From Bryobacteraceae bacterium (GTDB lineage Bacteria > Acidobacteriota > Terriglobia > Bryobacterales > Bryobacteraceae): 64,000 nucleotides of DNA. The DNA is taken from positions 89,784 to 153,783 of the forward strand of contig JAICJH010000006.1 of NCBI GenBank assembly GCA_025928545.1, in the 5' to 3' direction. The notes beneath the pieces were generated by a model. The model did not search any database and was not told where the DNA came from. It worked only from the letters and a program-made list of their open reading frames with translations. The translations under genes were made by a program, and so were the position numbers. This document shows positions 18,077 through 26,139 of the stretch, in pieces; the stretch's first letter is position 1, and each line of letters starts with the position of its first letter.

Positions 18077-18460
18077 TTGCTGCTGAAATGCCTCGCGGTG
18101 ATGTGCGGAGGGGCCGTCGGGTCTCTCCTCCGTTACCTCGCTACGCGCGCCATTAACGAAAAGTACGACGGCCACTTTCCCCTGGCCACCTTCGCCATCA
18201 ATGTGACAGGTTCATTTCTGATCGGGTTGCTGATGGTTATGAGCGATCACGAAGACCTGCTGCACCCCAATTTCCGGCCGCTTTTGATCACAGGGCTGCT
18301 CGGCGGCTTCACGACATTCTCCACGTTCGAATGGGAAGTTTTCGGACTGGGCCGCCAGGGGTCTTCACTCGCCTTTGTCTATGGGATTTCGAGTATCGTC
18401 GCGGGCTGGCTCGCGTGCTGGGTGGGGGCAATGCTGGCCCGGCGCATGGCTATGTTTTGA
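18077..18460 (+). CDS. crcB: CrcB/Fluc fluoride ion channel
   Basis: A 127-residue protein with four membrane helices. Family motifs are all present: GGAVGSLLRYL in helix 1, FAINVTGSFLIG in helix 2 and GLLGGFTTFSTFEWE in helix 3, which supplies the Phe/Ser/Thr residues of the fluoride pore. Such channels form antiparallel dimers that let fluoride leave the cell. The start is a TTG at 18077, giving the usual short N-terminus. No fluoride riboswitch consensus is visible upstream. Confidence 0.93.
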   Translation: MLLKCLAVMCGGAVGSLLRYLATRAINEKYDGHFPLATFAINVTGSFLIGLLMVMSDHEDLLHPNFRPLLITGLLGGFTTFSTFEWEVFGLGRQGSSLAFVYGISSIVAGWLACWVGAMLARRMAMF

Positions 18461-18478
18461 TCGGATTGGAGCGCTTGC

Positions 18479-20026
18479 TCAATCCAGCACTGCTTCAATG
18501 ACCCGCGGGCCCGTCTGCCGCATCGCGGCGCCGAACTCGCGAATGAAATCGTCGGCGGTCCCTGCCCGCACTGCCTCCACTCCGAACCCTTCCGCCAGTT
18601 TTACCCAATCCGGCGCCGGATCGCTGAGATCCAGCATCCGGTCCGCCTGCGGGCCCACCTTGCCGGCGCCGGTGCGCTTCATCTCGATATCCAGGATGCG
18701 GTAGCGGCGGTTTGCCAGAATCACCACTGTCACATCCAGGCGTTCGCGCGCCATTGTCCATAAAGACTGAAGGGTGTACATGGCGCTGCCATCGGCTTCG
18801 AGCGAAACCACTTTGCGACCGGGGCACGCAAGCGCGGCGCCAAGCGCCACCGGCAGACCCTGGCCGATCGAACCGCCGGTAACCGGAAGATGGTCGTGCG
18901 CCGGAGCCCCCGCCAGATGCGGCCAGATCTGTTCGTTGCACGAAACCGTCTCATCGGAAAAGATGACGCCCTCGGGCACGAGCGCGCCGATAGTCCGCCC
19001 GATTGCGGCGGCAGTTAGCGGTTCGCCGCACGGCAAAGTCGGACGCGCGGCGGCGGGCGTCTCCGGCGACGCGGGCGCTCCGAGTGCACTCGCCAGCCAT
19101 TCCAGGGCTTCGGAGCCATTCTCGCCAATTGCCGAGAGTGTATCGAAGGTGCAATCGGGCGCCGCGAGAGTGGAGCGCAGCCCAGGGTAGCCGAAAAACG
19201 AAACAGGCGGCTTGCTCTCCACCAGAATGAGGCGCTCAAATCCGGCCAGCAGCGCTTGCGCGGCTTCCGGGAAATATGGAATGCGATCGCCAGCCGGAAT
19301 ATCGCCGCCCCGCGCCATTCTGCCGGAGTTCCTGTTGGCGAAAAGCCTCACACCGGTTGCGGCCCGCACACGTCCGGCCGCCCGCAAGCCACGCTCATGC
19401 AAAGCCGACCCGCCCAGTAACAGCCCCGCCGGACACCCCGAGCGCAGCAGCGCTGCCACTTCCCGAATCGTCTGTTCCGTTGGCAGTGCCGGAGCGGTCC
19501 TCTGCACGGGGAGCGCCGGGTCCCCCGCCTCACTCCACGAATAATCCGCCGGCACAATCAGCGTCGCCACTTTACCCGGAGGACCGATGGCTGCGTCCAC
19601 CGCCGCCGAGGTGGCCTCACCCATGGCCGCAGCGCATTCCAGCGTCCGCACCCACCCGGATACAGGGCGGGCGAAGCCCTCGATATCTGCCGTGAGCGGA
19701 GCATCGTGGCCAAGATGCTGGGTGGAGTGCTCCCCGACAATATTGACCACCGGCGAGTAAGCCTTGCGGGCATTATGAAAGTTGGCCAGCGAGTTGCCGA
19801 GGCCGGGCCCGAGGTGAAGAAGCGTGGCCGCGGGCTTTCCCGCCATACGCGCGTAGCCATCCGCGGCGCCCGAACAAACGCCTTCGAAGAGACAAAGCAC
19901 GCCACGCATACCGGGCACGCGGTCAAGCGCCGAAACGAACTGCATTTCAGACGTGCCTGGGTTCATGAAGCACAACTCGATGCCGTTAGCCAGCAGCGTT
20001 CGGAGAAGAGACTCGGCGCCGTTCAT
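18479..20026 (-). CDS. ThDP-dependent enzyme, acetolactate synthase large subunit-like
   Basis: A 515-residue enzyme with the three-domain architecture of the acetohydroxyacid synthase/benzoylformate decarboxylase family. The N-terminal Pyr domain has the catalytic Glu in LCLFEGVCSGAADGYARM and the GPGLGNSLANFHNARKA segment. The C-terminal PP domain has GGSIGQGLPVALGAALA and the ThDP/Mg motif EADGSAMYTLQSLWTMARE...ANRRYRI. It lacks the FAD-domain length of true AHAS (about 570-600 residues), and no small subunit is adjacent, so a decarboxylase role is equally possible. It is convergent with crcB and divergent from the small protein at 20078. Confidence 0.88.
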   Translation of the reverse strand: MNGAESLLRTLLANGIELCFMNPGTSEMQFVSALDRVPGMRGVLCLFEGVCSGAADGYARMAGKPAATLLHLGPGLGNSLANFHNARKAYSPVVNIVGEHSTQHLGHDAPLTADIEGFARPVSGWVRTLECAAAMGEATSAAVDAAIGPPGKVATLIVPADYSWSEAGDPALPVQRTAPALPTEQTIREVAALLRSGCPAGLLLGGSALHERGLRAAGRVRAATGVRLFANRNSGRMARGGDIPAGDRIPYFPEAAQALLAGFERLILVESKPPVSFFGYPGLRSTLAAPDCTFDTLSAIGENGSEALEWLASALGAPASPETPAAARPTLPCGEPLTAAAIGRTIGALVPEGVIFSDETVSCNEQIWPHLAGAPAHDHLPVTGGSIGQGLPVALGAALACPGRKVVSLEADGSAMYTLQSLWTMARERLDVTVVILANRRYRILDIEMKRTGAGKVGPQADRMLDLSDPAPDWVKLAEGFGVEAVRAGTADDFIREFGAAMRQTGPRVIEAVLD

Positions 20027-20077
20027 ATTCGCGATCTTTTCATCAGATCATACGCGAACGCCTGTTAACCTTAAGAG

Positions 20078-20320
20078 ATGGCAGACGAAGAAATACAGGC
20101 AGAACTGGCCCGCTTGAGGGCAGAGAACGAAGCGCTGAAACAGAAGCGCAGCGGCTCCACTTCGATGAAAGTCAGCGAAAAAGGGGCGGTGTCCGTCTAC
20201 GGTCTGGGCCGCTTCCCGGTGACTTTGTATCAGGAACAGTGGCTGAAGCTGCTGGCGATGGCGGAAGACATCAAAACTTTCATTGCCGATAACAAAGATC
20301 GCCTGAAGGTCAAAGAATAA
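20078..20320 (+). CDS. Small conserved protein with coiled-coil N-terminus
   Basis: An 80-residue protein. Residues 3-25 form a Leu/Ala/Glu heptad-like coiled coil (LARLRAENEALKQKR), a Ser-rich hinge follows, and then a compact segment KGAVSVYGLGRFPVTLYQEQW. That 'VYGLGRFPVTLY..QW' pattern seems familiar from small proteins in several phyla, but I know no function for it. No membrane helix or signal. It is expressed alone from the gap next to the ThDP enzyme. Confidence 0.8.
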   Translation: MADEEIQAELARLRAENEALKQKRSGSTSMKVSEKGAVSVYGLGRFPVTLYQEQWLKLLAMAEDIKTFIADNKDRLKVKE

Positions 20321-20338
20321 AAACGAGCCTTTCCGGCT
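20321..20338 (-). terminator. Probable terminator of the beta-helix/propeller gene
   Basis: A short AGCC/GGCT hairpin followed on the minus strand by CG and five T. It sits right after the minus-strand stop at 20342. The stem is only four pairs, so the call is tentative. Confidence 0.4.
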
Positions 20339-20341
20339 GAT

Positions 20342-23300
20342 TCATCCGCGCACCTTCACCGAGAAGAGCGCATGATGTGTCAGCACGAATAAGGTTCGCC
20401 CATCGGGGCCGCCGAAAATAATATCGATCGGCGTTTCCGGCACGTCGATTTCGCCCGTCTGCTTACCGGTACGGTCGTAGACGAAGATTTGTCCGTTCGT
20501 TACGTAAACGTTCCCCTTCGCGTCCACCGCGACACATTCGCCGCCGCGCTGCGCGAAGGGTTGCAGTTCGCCCAGCGTGCCGTCCGCGTTCACCAGCGCG
20601 CGGTACGTAATGTCCTCGGCTTCATTGCTGACATAGACGTGGTCACCGGGTGCGGCAGTCACGAACCCGTAGGTGTCGAGAGTGTCGGAGAAGCGCCACC
20701 CCGTGATGGAGTCGGCCGGCCCTTGCTGGAACACGCGGAACCCCGGCAGAAAAACGCTGCCGTCCGGTGAAACGTATTCCTTCGTTTTCGGCGTGGAGAC
20801 GTCCTCCTGGAACATCTGCGCCAGGGTCTTGTAGGTCAGCGTTTCCGGATCCAAATGTGACCGGAACTGCCCATCGTTCCAGTAGCCCACCGGCAGGACA
20901 ACGCGCGCCGATGGATGCGGTTGTGCGGGTTTGAGCGGCAACACGGTGATCTGGTCCCTGGGCGATCCTGGGTGAAACGCGTAGACGGTAGCCTCCGGCC
21001 CTCCCGAAGAGAGGACCAACAAATTGCCCGACTTGTCAAACGCGAGGTTGACGGGATCGAGTGGACTGTCCCGCTCGATAGTCAGTCCTTCGGCCGCCGA
21101 CCAGCCATAGATCCGCTGCTGATGACGATCGACGAAATAGAGTTTGCCTGCCGCATCCACGGCGGCGCCTGAAATGGAAAAGAAACCGTCTTCCAGCTTT
21201 TCCACTTTTGTCCCTGGGGCCAGAATCGCGCCGCTGGCCGAGCCGGCGACTGAAACGGAAGGCTTGGGTGCCCCGGAAACGTCGAGCAGAGCGAATTGGC
21301 GTTCGCGCGTGTTCAGGTGACGCGTCACATCTTCCACTGCATTCTCATAAGGAAATTTGCCCGCGCGCACAAAAGTGCCGCATCCGTTCTGGTCGCAGAT
21401 CGGGTACCCGTGCTCCGAATTAATTCGCACGTTGCGAAAGTGAATGTCCGAAGACTGGTACAGGCGCACCGCGGCCGGAAACGGCGCACGGGAACGCGCG
21501 ACGCGATAAGCCTGGTAGTTGGCAATTGTGATGTTCTTCGACCAGGAAATCTCAAGCGACAGGGCTTCAGGACTCTCACCGGCCTCCTCCTCTGTCTGCG
21601 GAGCAGTGAAATCCCAGTTCTCAACGTGATCGAGCTTAATCTCCGTGCGCGCGTGGTGCTCGGCGGAAAGCTCATACACGTGTCCGGGAGTCGTAGTGGC
21701 GGAGACATAGAATCCCGCCTGTGCGTAAGTGTCCGGCGTCCAGATTTCGGTGAAGGTTCCGCCGCCGCCCTGCGTCACCCAAATACTCGGATACTGGCCG
21801 TCCCGTCGCTTGCGCAGGTCCGCGTCTGCTGTGCCGAGATTGTTGGCCGCTCCCGGACCCATCAGACGCACATCGTCGATCAGCGAGGCCGCGCCTGAAC
21901 GCCACAGGATTCCCACCGCGCGCGGGTTCATGCCGTTGGTCGCGATGCCCACGCCTGTCAGGATGTTGGCCCCGCCGGGCGGCGCATCGATGACCGCGAG
22001 AGGCGTGCCGATCCCCCGAAAAGCTGGAGTGTCGTCGGGCAAAACAAACTGAGTCGCCGCGGGATGCAACCCGACGATGACCGTGTCGGGCTTGAGTGCG
22101 AGCGTTTCTGTGACGACGTACTGTCCGCTCGGAAAATACAGCACGCGGTGTTCACTGATCGCCTTTCGAATTGCCGCCGTATCGTCGGTCTTGCCGTCGC
22201 CGGCGACGCCGAGGGAGTGGACGTTCACCCAATCGCTGGTTTCAGGCAGCGGCCGAACTGCCGGCGCCATGGGCGCAGGCAAACTGCTGAGTGGCAGGGC
22301 GTTGTAGACCGTACCGATCGAGCCGCTTTGTCCTTCGCCCGGCACGATGAGTCCGTGGTTGAAACTCGTCACCCGGTAGACAGGTCCTTTGCCTTCGACC
22401 TTCCTTCCGCTCTCCCGGAACTGCGCGAACACCGGAACATTCTTCAGCACCGCGTTCTCGAATCCGATCTGGTTGAGCGGGCTTTTCTCGCTGCTGATAA
22501 TCACCGCCGAACCGGCGATGTTTTCGAAACGGCAGTCCCTGACCCACAACCGGTCGAAATACTGCGGGTCGATTGCGATCGCGGCAGGGACGTCGCGAAA
22601 GCTGGTGCGGATGAGTGTGAGCCCTGCGCCATGTTCGCGGATGGACGATTCGCGCTGCCCCTCAAATTCTGAATCGATCAGCGTGAACGGCCAACTTGGC
22701 GTCGTCATGTCGGTGAGAATGCCGTACCGTCCACCGTGGATGTGCAGATCCTCAGCGTAGTTGCCGATTTCGGTCAGGGCAGCGAGGCCGGAACCCACCT
22801 GGAAAGTCATGTGAGTGAGAAAACAGTGCTGCGCGACATGGAATCGAATCGCAACGGCGGCCGGATTTCCCTCGCCGATTTCAAAATCGATATTGCTCAT
22901 TGCCGAATAGAACGTGTTCTGATTCGCGTCCTGAATTGCCGGATTCGGAGGCACGCTGTCGGGAGGAGGAAACGGTACCCGGACGGGTCCCCGGCCGGGA
23001 CCACCACCCGGACCGCCCCCGGGACCGCCCGGTCCACTGCGCGCTCCTGCGAATGTCACCATGACGCTCACGCCCTTCTGAAATCCCGGAGTGTTGGCAG
23101 CCAGGACGAAGACCGGCCGCGTGGCGCCATAGCCAATCAACCGGACGCCGGGCCATACGAAGATCGTGCGCGTGAGCCTGTAACGGCCGGGAGCGACGAA
23201 GAGGACTCCCTGGCGCGTGCCGTCGATGGCGGCCTGAATGGCGCCGCTGTCGTCGTTGATTCCGTCCCCATGTACGCCGAACTGAGGGGCGGCGAGTTGT

Positions 23301-23413
23301 ACCGCCTTCGGATCATCCGGCCGTGTGAGCATTGATGACGCGGCGATAGCGTTGGTATGCAGGCTCGCCAGTAACACGACAACCGGCAAAATCCCGCGAA
23401 CTTGAATATCCAT
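20342..23413 (-). CDS. Giant exported beta-helix (pectate lyase-like) plus beta-propeller protein
   Basis: A 1023-residue protein with a signal peptide (ILPVVVLLASLHTNAIAAS). Two pectate-lyase-3/GH55-type beta-helix starts are visible, at ~43 (GVHGDGINDDSGAIQAAID) and ~400 (GVAGDGKTDDTAAIRKAIS), each leading into a right-handed helix. The last ~300 residues look like an SMP-30/NHL propeller (AVDAAGKLYFVDRHQQRIYGWS, AVDAKGNVYVTNGQIFVYD). A Pro/Gly-rich loop (GPGGGPGRGP) sits at ~125-145. Double beta helices of this kind cleave beta-1,3-glucans or pectic chains; the catalytic residues cannot be assigned here. Confidence 0.85.
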   Translation of the reverse strand: MDIQVRGILPVVVLLASLHTNAIAASSMLTRPDDPKAVQLAAPQFGVHGDGINDDSGAIQAAIDGTRQGVLFVAPGRYRLTRTIFVWPGVRLIGYGATRPVFVLAANTPGFQKGVSVMVTFAGARSGPGGPGGGPGGGPGRGPVRVPFPPPDSVPPNPAIQDANQNTFYSAMSNIDFEIGEGNPAAVAIRFHVAQHCFLTHMTFQVGSGLAALTEIGNYAEDLHIHGGRYGILTDMTTPSWPFTLIDSEFEGQRESSIREHGAGLTLIRTSFRDVPAAIAIDPQYFDRLWVRDCRFENIAGSAVIISSEKSPLNQIGFENAVLKNVPVFAQFRESGRKVEGKGPVYRVTSFNHGLIVPGEGQSGSIGTVYNALPLSSLPAPMAPAVRPLPETSDWVNVHSLGVAGDGKTDDTAAIRKAISEHRVLYFPSGQYVVTETLALKPDTVIVGLHPAATQFVLPDDTPAFRGIGTPLAVIDAPPGGANILTGVGIATNGMNPRAVGILWRSGAASLIDDVRLMGPGAANNLGTADADLRKRRDGQYPSIWVTQGGGGTFTEIWTPDTYAQAGFYVSATTTPGHVYELSAEHHARTEIKLDHVENWDFTAPQTEEEAGESPEALSLEISWSKNITIANYQAYRVARSRAPFPAAVRLYQSSDIHFRNVRINSEHGYPICDQNGCGTFVRAGKFPYENAVEDVTRHLNTRERQFALLDVSGAPKPSVSVAGSASGAILAPGTKVEKLEDGFFSISGAAVDAAGKLYFVDRHQQRIYGWSAAEGLTIERDSPLDPVNLAFDKSGNLLVLSSGGPEATVYAFHPGSPRDQITVLPLKPAQPHPSARVVLPVGYWNDGQFRSHLDPETLTYKTLAQMFQEDVSTPKTKEYVSPDGSVFLPGFRVFQQGPADSITGWRFSDTLDTYGFVTAAPGDHVYVSNEAEDITYRALVNADGTLGELQPFAQRGGECVAVDAKGNVYVTNGQIFVYDRTGKQTGEIDVPETPIDIIFGGPDGRTLFVLTHHALFSVKVRG

Positions 23414-23505
23414 GGGGTTATGATTTCACGCGCCTGTTTCCTGCGGGGCAAGCAGGCGGGAAGTTCTGGCGGTGCAAGACGCTGAGGAGACTCTGTCGCC
23501 TTTTT

Positions 23506-24513
23506 TCAGGCCGGCTGCTGCTGTGTCATGCAGTGCAGCGTCCCGAGTCCCCAGACCAGTTCCACGCAATTAATTCCGACCACCTGGCGATCCGGGAAGC
23601 ATTCAGCCAGGGTGTCCAGCGCAACCCGGTCATTGGCATCGTTGAACGTCGGCGCCAGCACGGTCTTGTTGGCGATGTAAAAGTTCGCGTAGCTCGCGGG
23701 CAACCGCACGCCGTCAAACCAAAGCGGCTTCGGCATCGGAAGTTTGCGGACCCGCAGCGACATCGCTTTCACCCGTTCCAGGTTTTCAAGCAGGGGCGCG
23801 TGATTAGCATCCGCCGGGTCGTCTTCCGATACGATCACGATGGATTCGCTGTCTGTGAATCGCGCGAGGTCGTCGATGTGGCCGTGGGTATCGTCGCCGG
23901 CGATTCCGTTATTCAGCCAGAGAACGCGATCAATCCCAAGATAATCGCCAAGCCGCGCTTCAAGCTGTTCGCGGCTCAGCGCCGGGTTCCGCGCCTGAAT
24001 CGAACTGAGCAGGCATTCTTCAGTAGTTAACAGCAGTCCCGCGCCATTCACGTCGATGCTTCCGCCTTCGAGCACCATGTCGGGTTGCCAGCGAACCCCG
24101 GGAATCGCGCGGCCGGCCGCATCGTCGAGCTGGTGATTGTCATATTTCGCCCAGCCATTGAACCGGAATTTCGCGCCGGCAATTTCGCCCTGCCGGTTCT
24201 TTAGAAAAAGCGGCGCGAAATCGCGGGTCCAGACACGGTCACTCGGGATGAGATGGAATTCGACCGCCGCCATATTCGCGCCGATCTTCTCCAGAACAGC
24301 GCGCGCACTTTCACGCAGGTCTTCGCCGGAAACCAGGATCTTCACTCGCTCCACGGCCGAAAGTTTCCGGACGATTTCCCCATACACCCACGGGATAGGC
24401 GCAAATCTCCCCGGCCAGTCTTCTTCGTTGTGCGGCCATGCCAGCCACGTAGCCTCGTGCGGCTCCCATTCGGCGGGCATGCGAAAGCCCAATGCCCGCG
24501 GCGTCGGCTCCAT
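23506..24513 (-). CDS. aguA: Agmatine deiminase
   Basis: A 335-residue enzyme that converts agmatine to N-carbamoylputrescine plus ammonia. Conserved parts are FRMPAEWEPHEATWLAWPHNEEDWPG at the N-terminus, DFAPLFL, EGGSIDVNGAGLLLTTEECLL, the His region DDTHGHIDDLARF and the catalytic Cys in GLGTLHCMTQQQPA at the very end. Starting at 24513 (MEPTPRALGF) gives the normal family length; 36 earlier codons overlap the upstream gene. It begins five bases after the stop of aguB, so the two steps to putrescine form one operon. Confidence 0.96.
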   Translation of the reverse strand: MEPTPRALGFRMPAEWEPHEATWLAWPHNEEDWPGRFAPIPWVYGEIVRKLSAVERVKILVSGEDLRESARAVLEKIGANMAAVEFHLIPSDRVWTRDFAPLFLKNRQGEIAGAKFRFNGWAKYDNHQLDDAAGRAIPGVRWQPDMVLEGGSIDVNGAGLLLTTEECLLSSIQARNPALSREQLEARLGDYLGIDRVLWLNNGIAGDDTHGHIDDLARFTDSESIVIVSEDDPADANHAPLLENLERVKAMSLRVRKLPMPKPLWFDGVRLPASYANFYIANKTVLAPTFNDANDRVALDTLAECFPDRQVVGINCVELVWGLGTLHCMTQQQPA

Positions 24514-24518
24514 GCGGC

Positions 24519-25409
24519 TCACGTCAGAAACCGATTCAGGATTGGGCCATACGCATCGATACGGCGATCGCGCAGGAAAGGCCAGTTGCGGCGCACATCC
24601 TCCATCACAGCCGGATCGCATTCCACAACGAGAACTTCCTCGCGATCGTGCGAAGCTTCCGCCAGAATGCGGCCAAACGGATCGCTGACGAAAGAAGCGC
24701 CCCAGAATTCCAGACCGCGATCCGGCGGACCTTCAAAGCCCACGCGGTTCACCGCAGCCACAAAAATTCCGTTCGCGATCGCGTGAGAACGCTGCATGGT
24801 GCGCCAGGCATCGTGCTGGGCTTCTCCATACTGCGCTTTTTCCGCCGGATGCCAGCCAATCGCTGTCGGATAAAAAATAACATTCGCGCCAGACAATGCC
24901 GCCAGCCGCGCGGCCTCCGGATACCATTGATCCCAGCAAACCAGAGTGGCGATGCGTCCGAATTTCGTATCGAACGCCTTGAAGCCGAGATCGCCCGGTG
25001 TGAAGTAGAACTTCTCAAAAAACAGCGGATCGTCCGGAATGTGCATCTTCCGATACCGGCCCAGCAAAGTCCCGTCCGCATCGATCACGACCGCCGTATT
25101 GTGATACAACCCGGTTGCGCGTTTCTCAAAAAGCGACGCCACGATCACAACGCCCAGTTCGGCCGCCAGCGGCTGCAGGCGTTCCGTGGATGGCCCCGGA
25201 ATCGTCTCGGCCAGATCGAACAGCCGCGCATCTTCTTCCCGGCAAAAATACTGCGAACGAAAAAGTTCTTCAGTGCAGATCACCTGGGCGCCCTGACGGG
25301 CAGCCTCGCGGATTTTTTCGCACGTACGTTCAAGATTCGCTGCGGCGTCGATTGCACACGACGTCTGAATCAATCCGACCTTGAATTTTTCGGGGATCAC
25401 TTGAACCAT
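24519..25409 (-). CDS. aguB: N-carbamoylputrescine amidase (nitrilase superfamily)
   Basis: A 296-residue carbon-nitrogen hydrolase. The nitrilase triad is visible: Glu in VICTEELFRSQYF, Lys in RYRKMHIPDD and Cys in LVCWDQWYPEAAR. The residues around them (DPLFFEKFYFTPGD, HPAEKAQYGEAQHDAW) match plant and bacterial N-carbamoylputrescine amidohydrolases, and the adjacent aguA makes the assignment firm. Product: putrescine, CO2 and ammonia. The start at 25409 (MVQVIPEKFKVGLIQ) fits the family. Confidence 0.96.
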   Translation of the reverse strand: MVQVIPEKFKVGLIQTSCAIDAAANLERTCEKIREAARQGAQVICTEELFRSQYFCREEDARLFDLAETIPGPSTERLQPLAAELGVVIVASLFEKRATGLYHNTAVVIDADGTLLGRYRKMHIPDDPLFFEKFYFTPGDLGFKAFDTKFGRIATLVCWDQWYPEAARLAALSGANVIFYPTAIGWHPAEKAQYGEAQHDAWRTMQRSHAIANGIFVAAVNRVGFEGPPDRGLEFWGASFVSDPFGRILAEASHDREEVLVVECDPAVMEDVRRNWPFLRDRRIDAYGPILNRFLT

Positions 25410-25452
25410 TTTACTTGCCCGGCTTTTTTGGCTCCAACCGTTATGATGGAAA

Positions 25453-26130
25453 TTGAGCGCTTCACTTGTACTCTTCGATATCGATGGCACGCTGACCCGC
25501 GGCGTGGGCCCGCATCACCTCATCGCGCTGGAACGAGCCGTGCATCAGGTGACCGGCGTGGCCGCGCCCATCGAAGGGATTCCAGTCCACGGAATGCTGG
25601 ACTGCATCATCCTGGCGGAAATGATGCGCGCCGCCGGAATCCCGCACGCCGACGCCGAACGCGCGATGCCCGACATAATTGAGGCCGCACAGGTTCTCTA
25701 TCTCGCCGACATGATTCCCGACCTGCGCGGCAAGCGCTGCCCAGGTGTGCCCGACATTCTGGAAGAACTGGCGCGTCGCGACGTTCTGCTGGCTCTGGTT
25801 ACCGGCAACCTTACCCGCATCGGCTGGCACAAACTTTCCAAAGCGGAGATTCATCACCACTTCCGCTTCGGTGCATTCGGCGAAATGGCGCCCACGCGCG
25901 GCGAATTGGCCAAACTGGCAATCCAGCAGGCCCGCCGGGAGGGTCTCATCGGACCGCAATCGAAGATTTCTCTCATCGGCGATTCCGTCAATGACGTGAT
26001 TGCCGCGCAACATGCCGGCATTCAATCCATCGCGGTAAGAACCGGAATCACCCCTCTTGAGGACCTCCACGCCGCAACTCCCGACGTCCTGCTGGACGAT
26101 CTCACTCGGCTCGATCCGGCCATCATCTAA
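25453..26130 (+). CDS. HAD-superfamily phosphatase (phosphoglycolate phosphatase-like)
   Basis: A 225-residue haloacid dehalogenase-type hydrolase. Motif I is LFDIDGTLT (nucleophile and acid Asp), motif II is LVTGN, the Lys region is LSKAEIHHHF, and motif IV is LIGDSVNDVIAAQHAG. The cap inserted after motif I is helical (subclass C1), as in Gph/PGMB enzymes. The start is a TTG at 25453; ATG codons just upstream are out of frame. It is divergent from aguB and nine bases ahead of the membrane spermidine-synthase-like gene. Substrate is not assigned. Confidence 0.88.
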   Translation: MSASLVLFDIDGTLTRGVGPHHLIALERAVHQVTGVAAPIEGIPVHGMLDCIILAEMMRAAGIPHADAERAMPDIIEAAQVLYLADMIPDLRGKRCPGVPDILEELARRDVLLALVTGNLTRIGWHKLSKAEIHHHFRFGAFGEMAPTRGELAKLAIQQARREGLIGPQSKISLIGDSVNDVIAAQHAGIQSIAVRTGITPLEDLHAATPDVLLDDLTRLDPAII

Positions 26131-26139
26131 ACTAGAATC

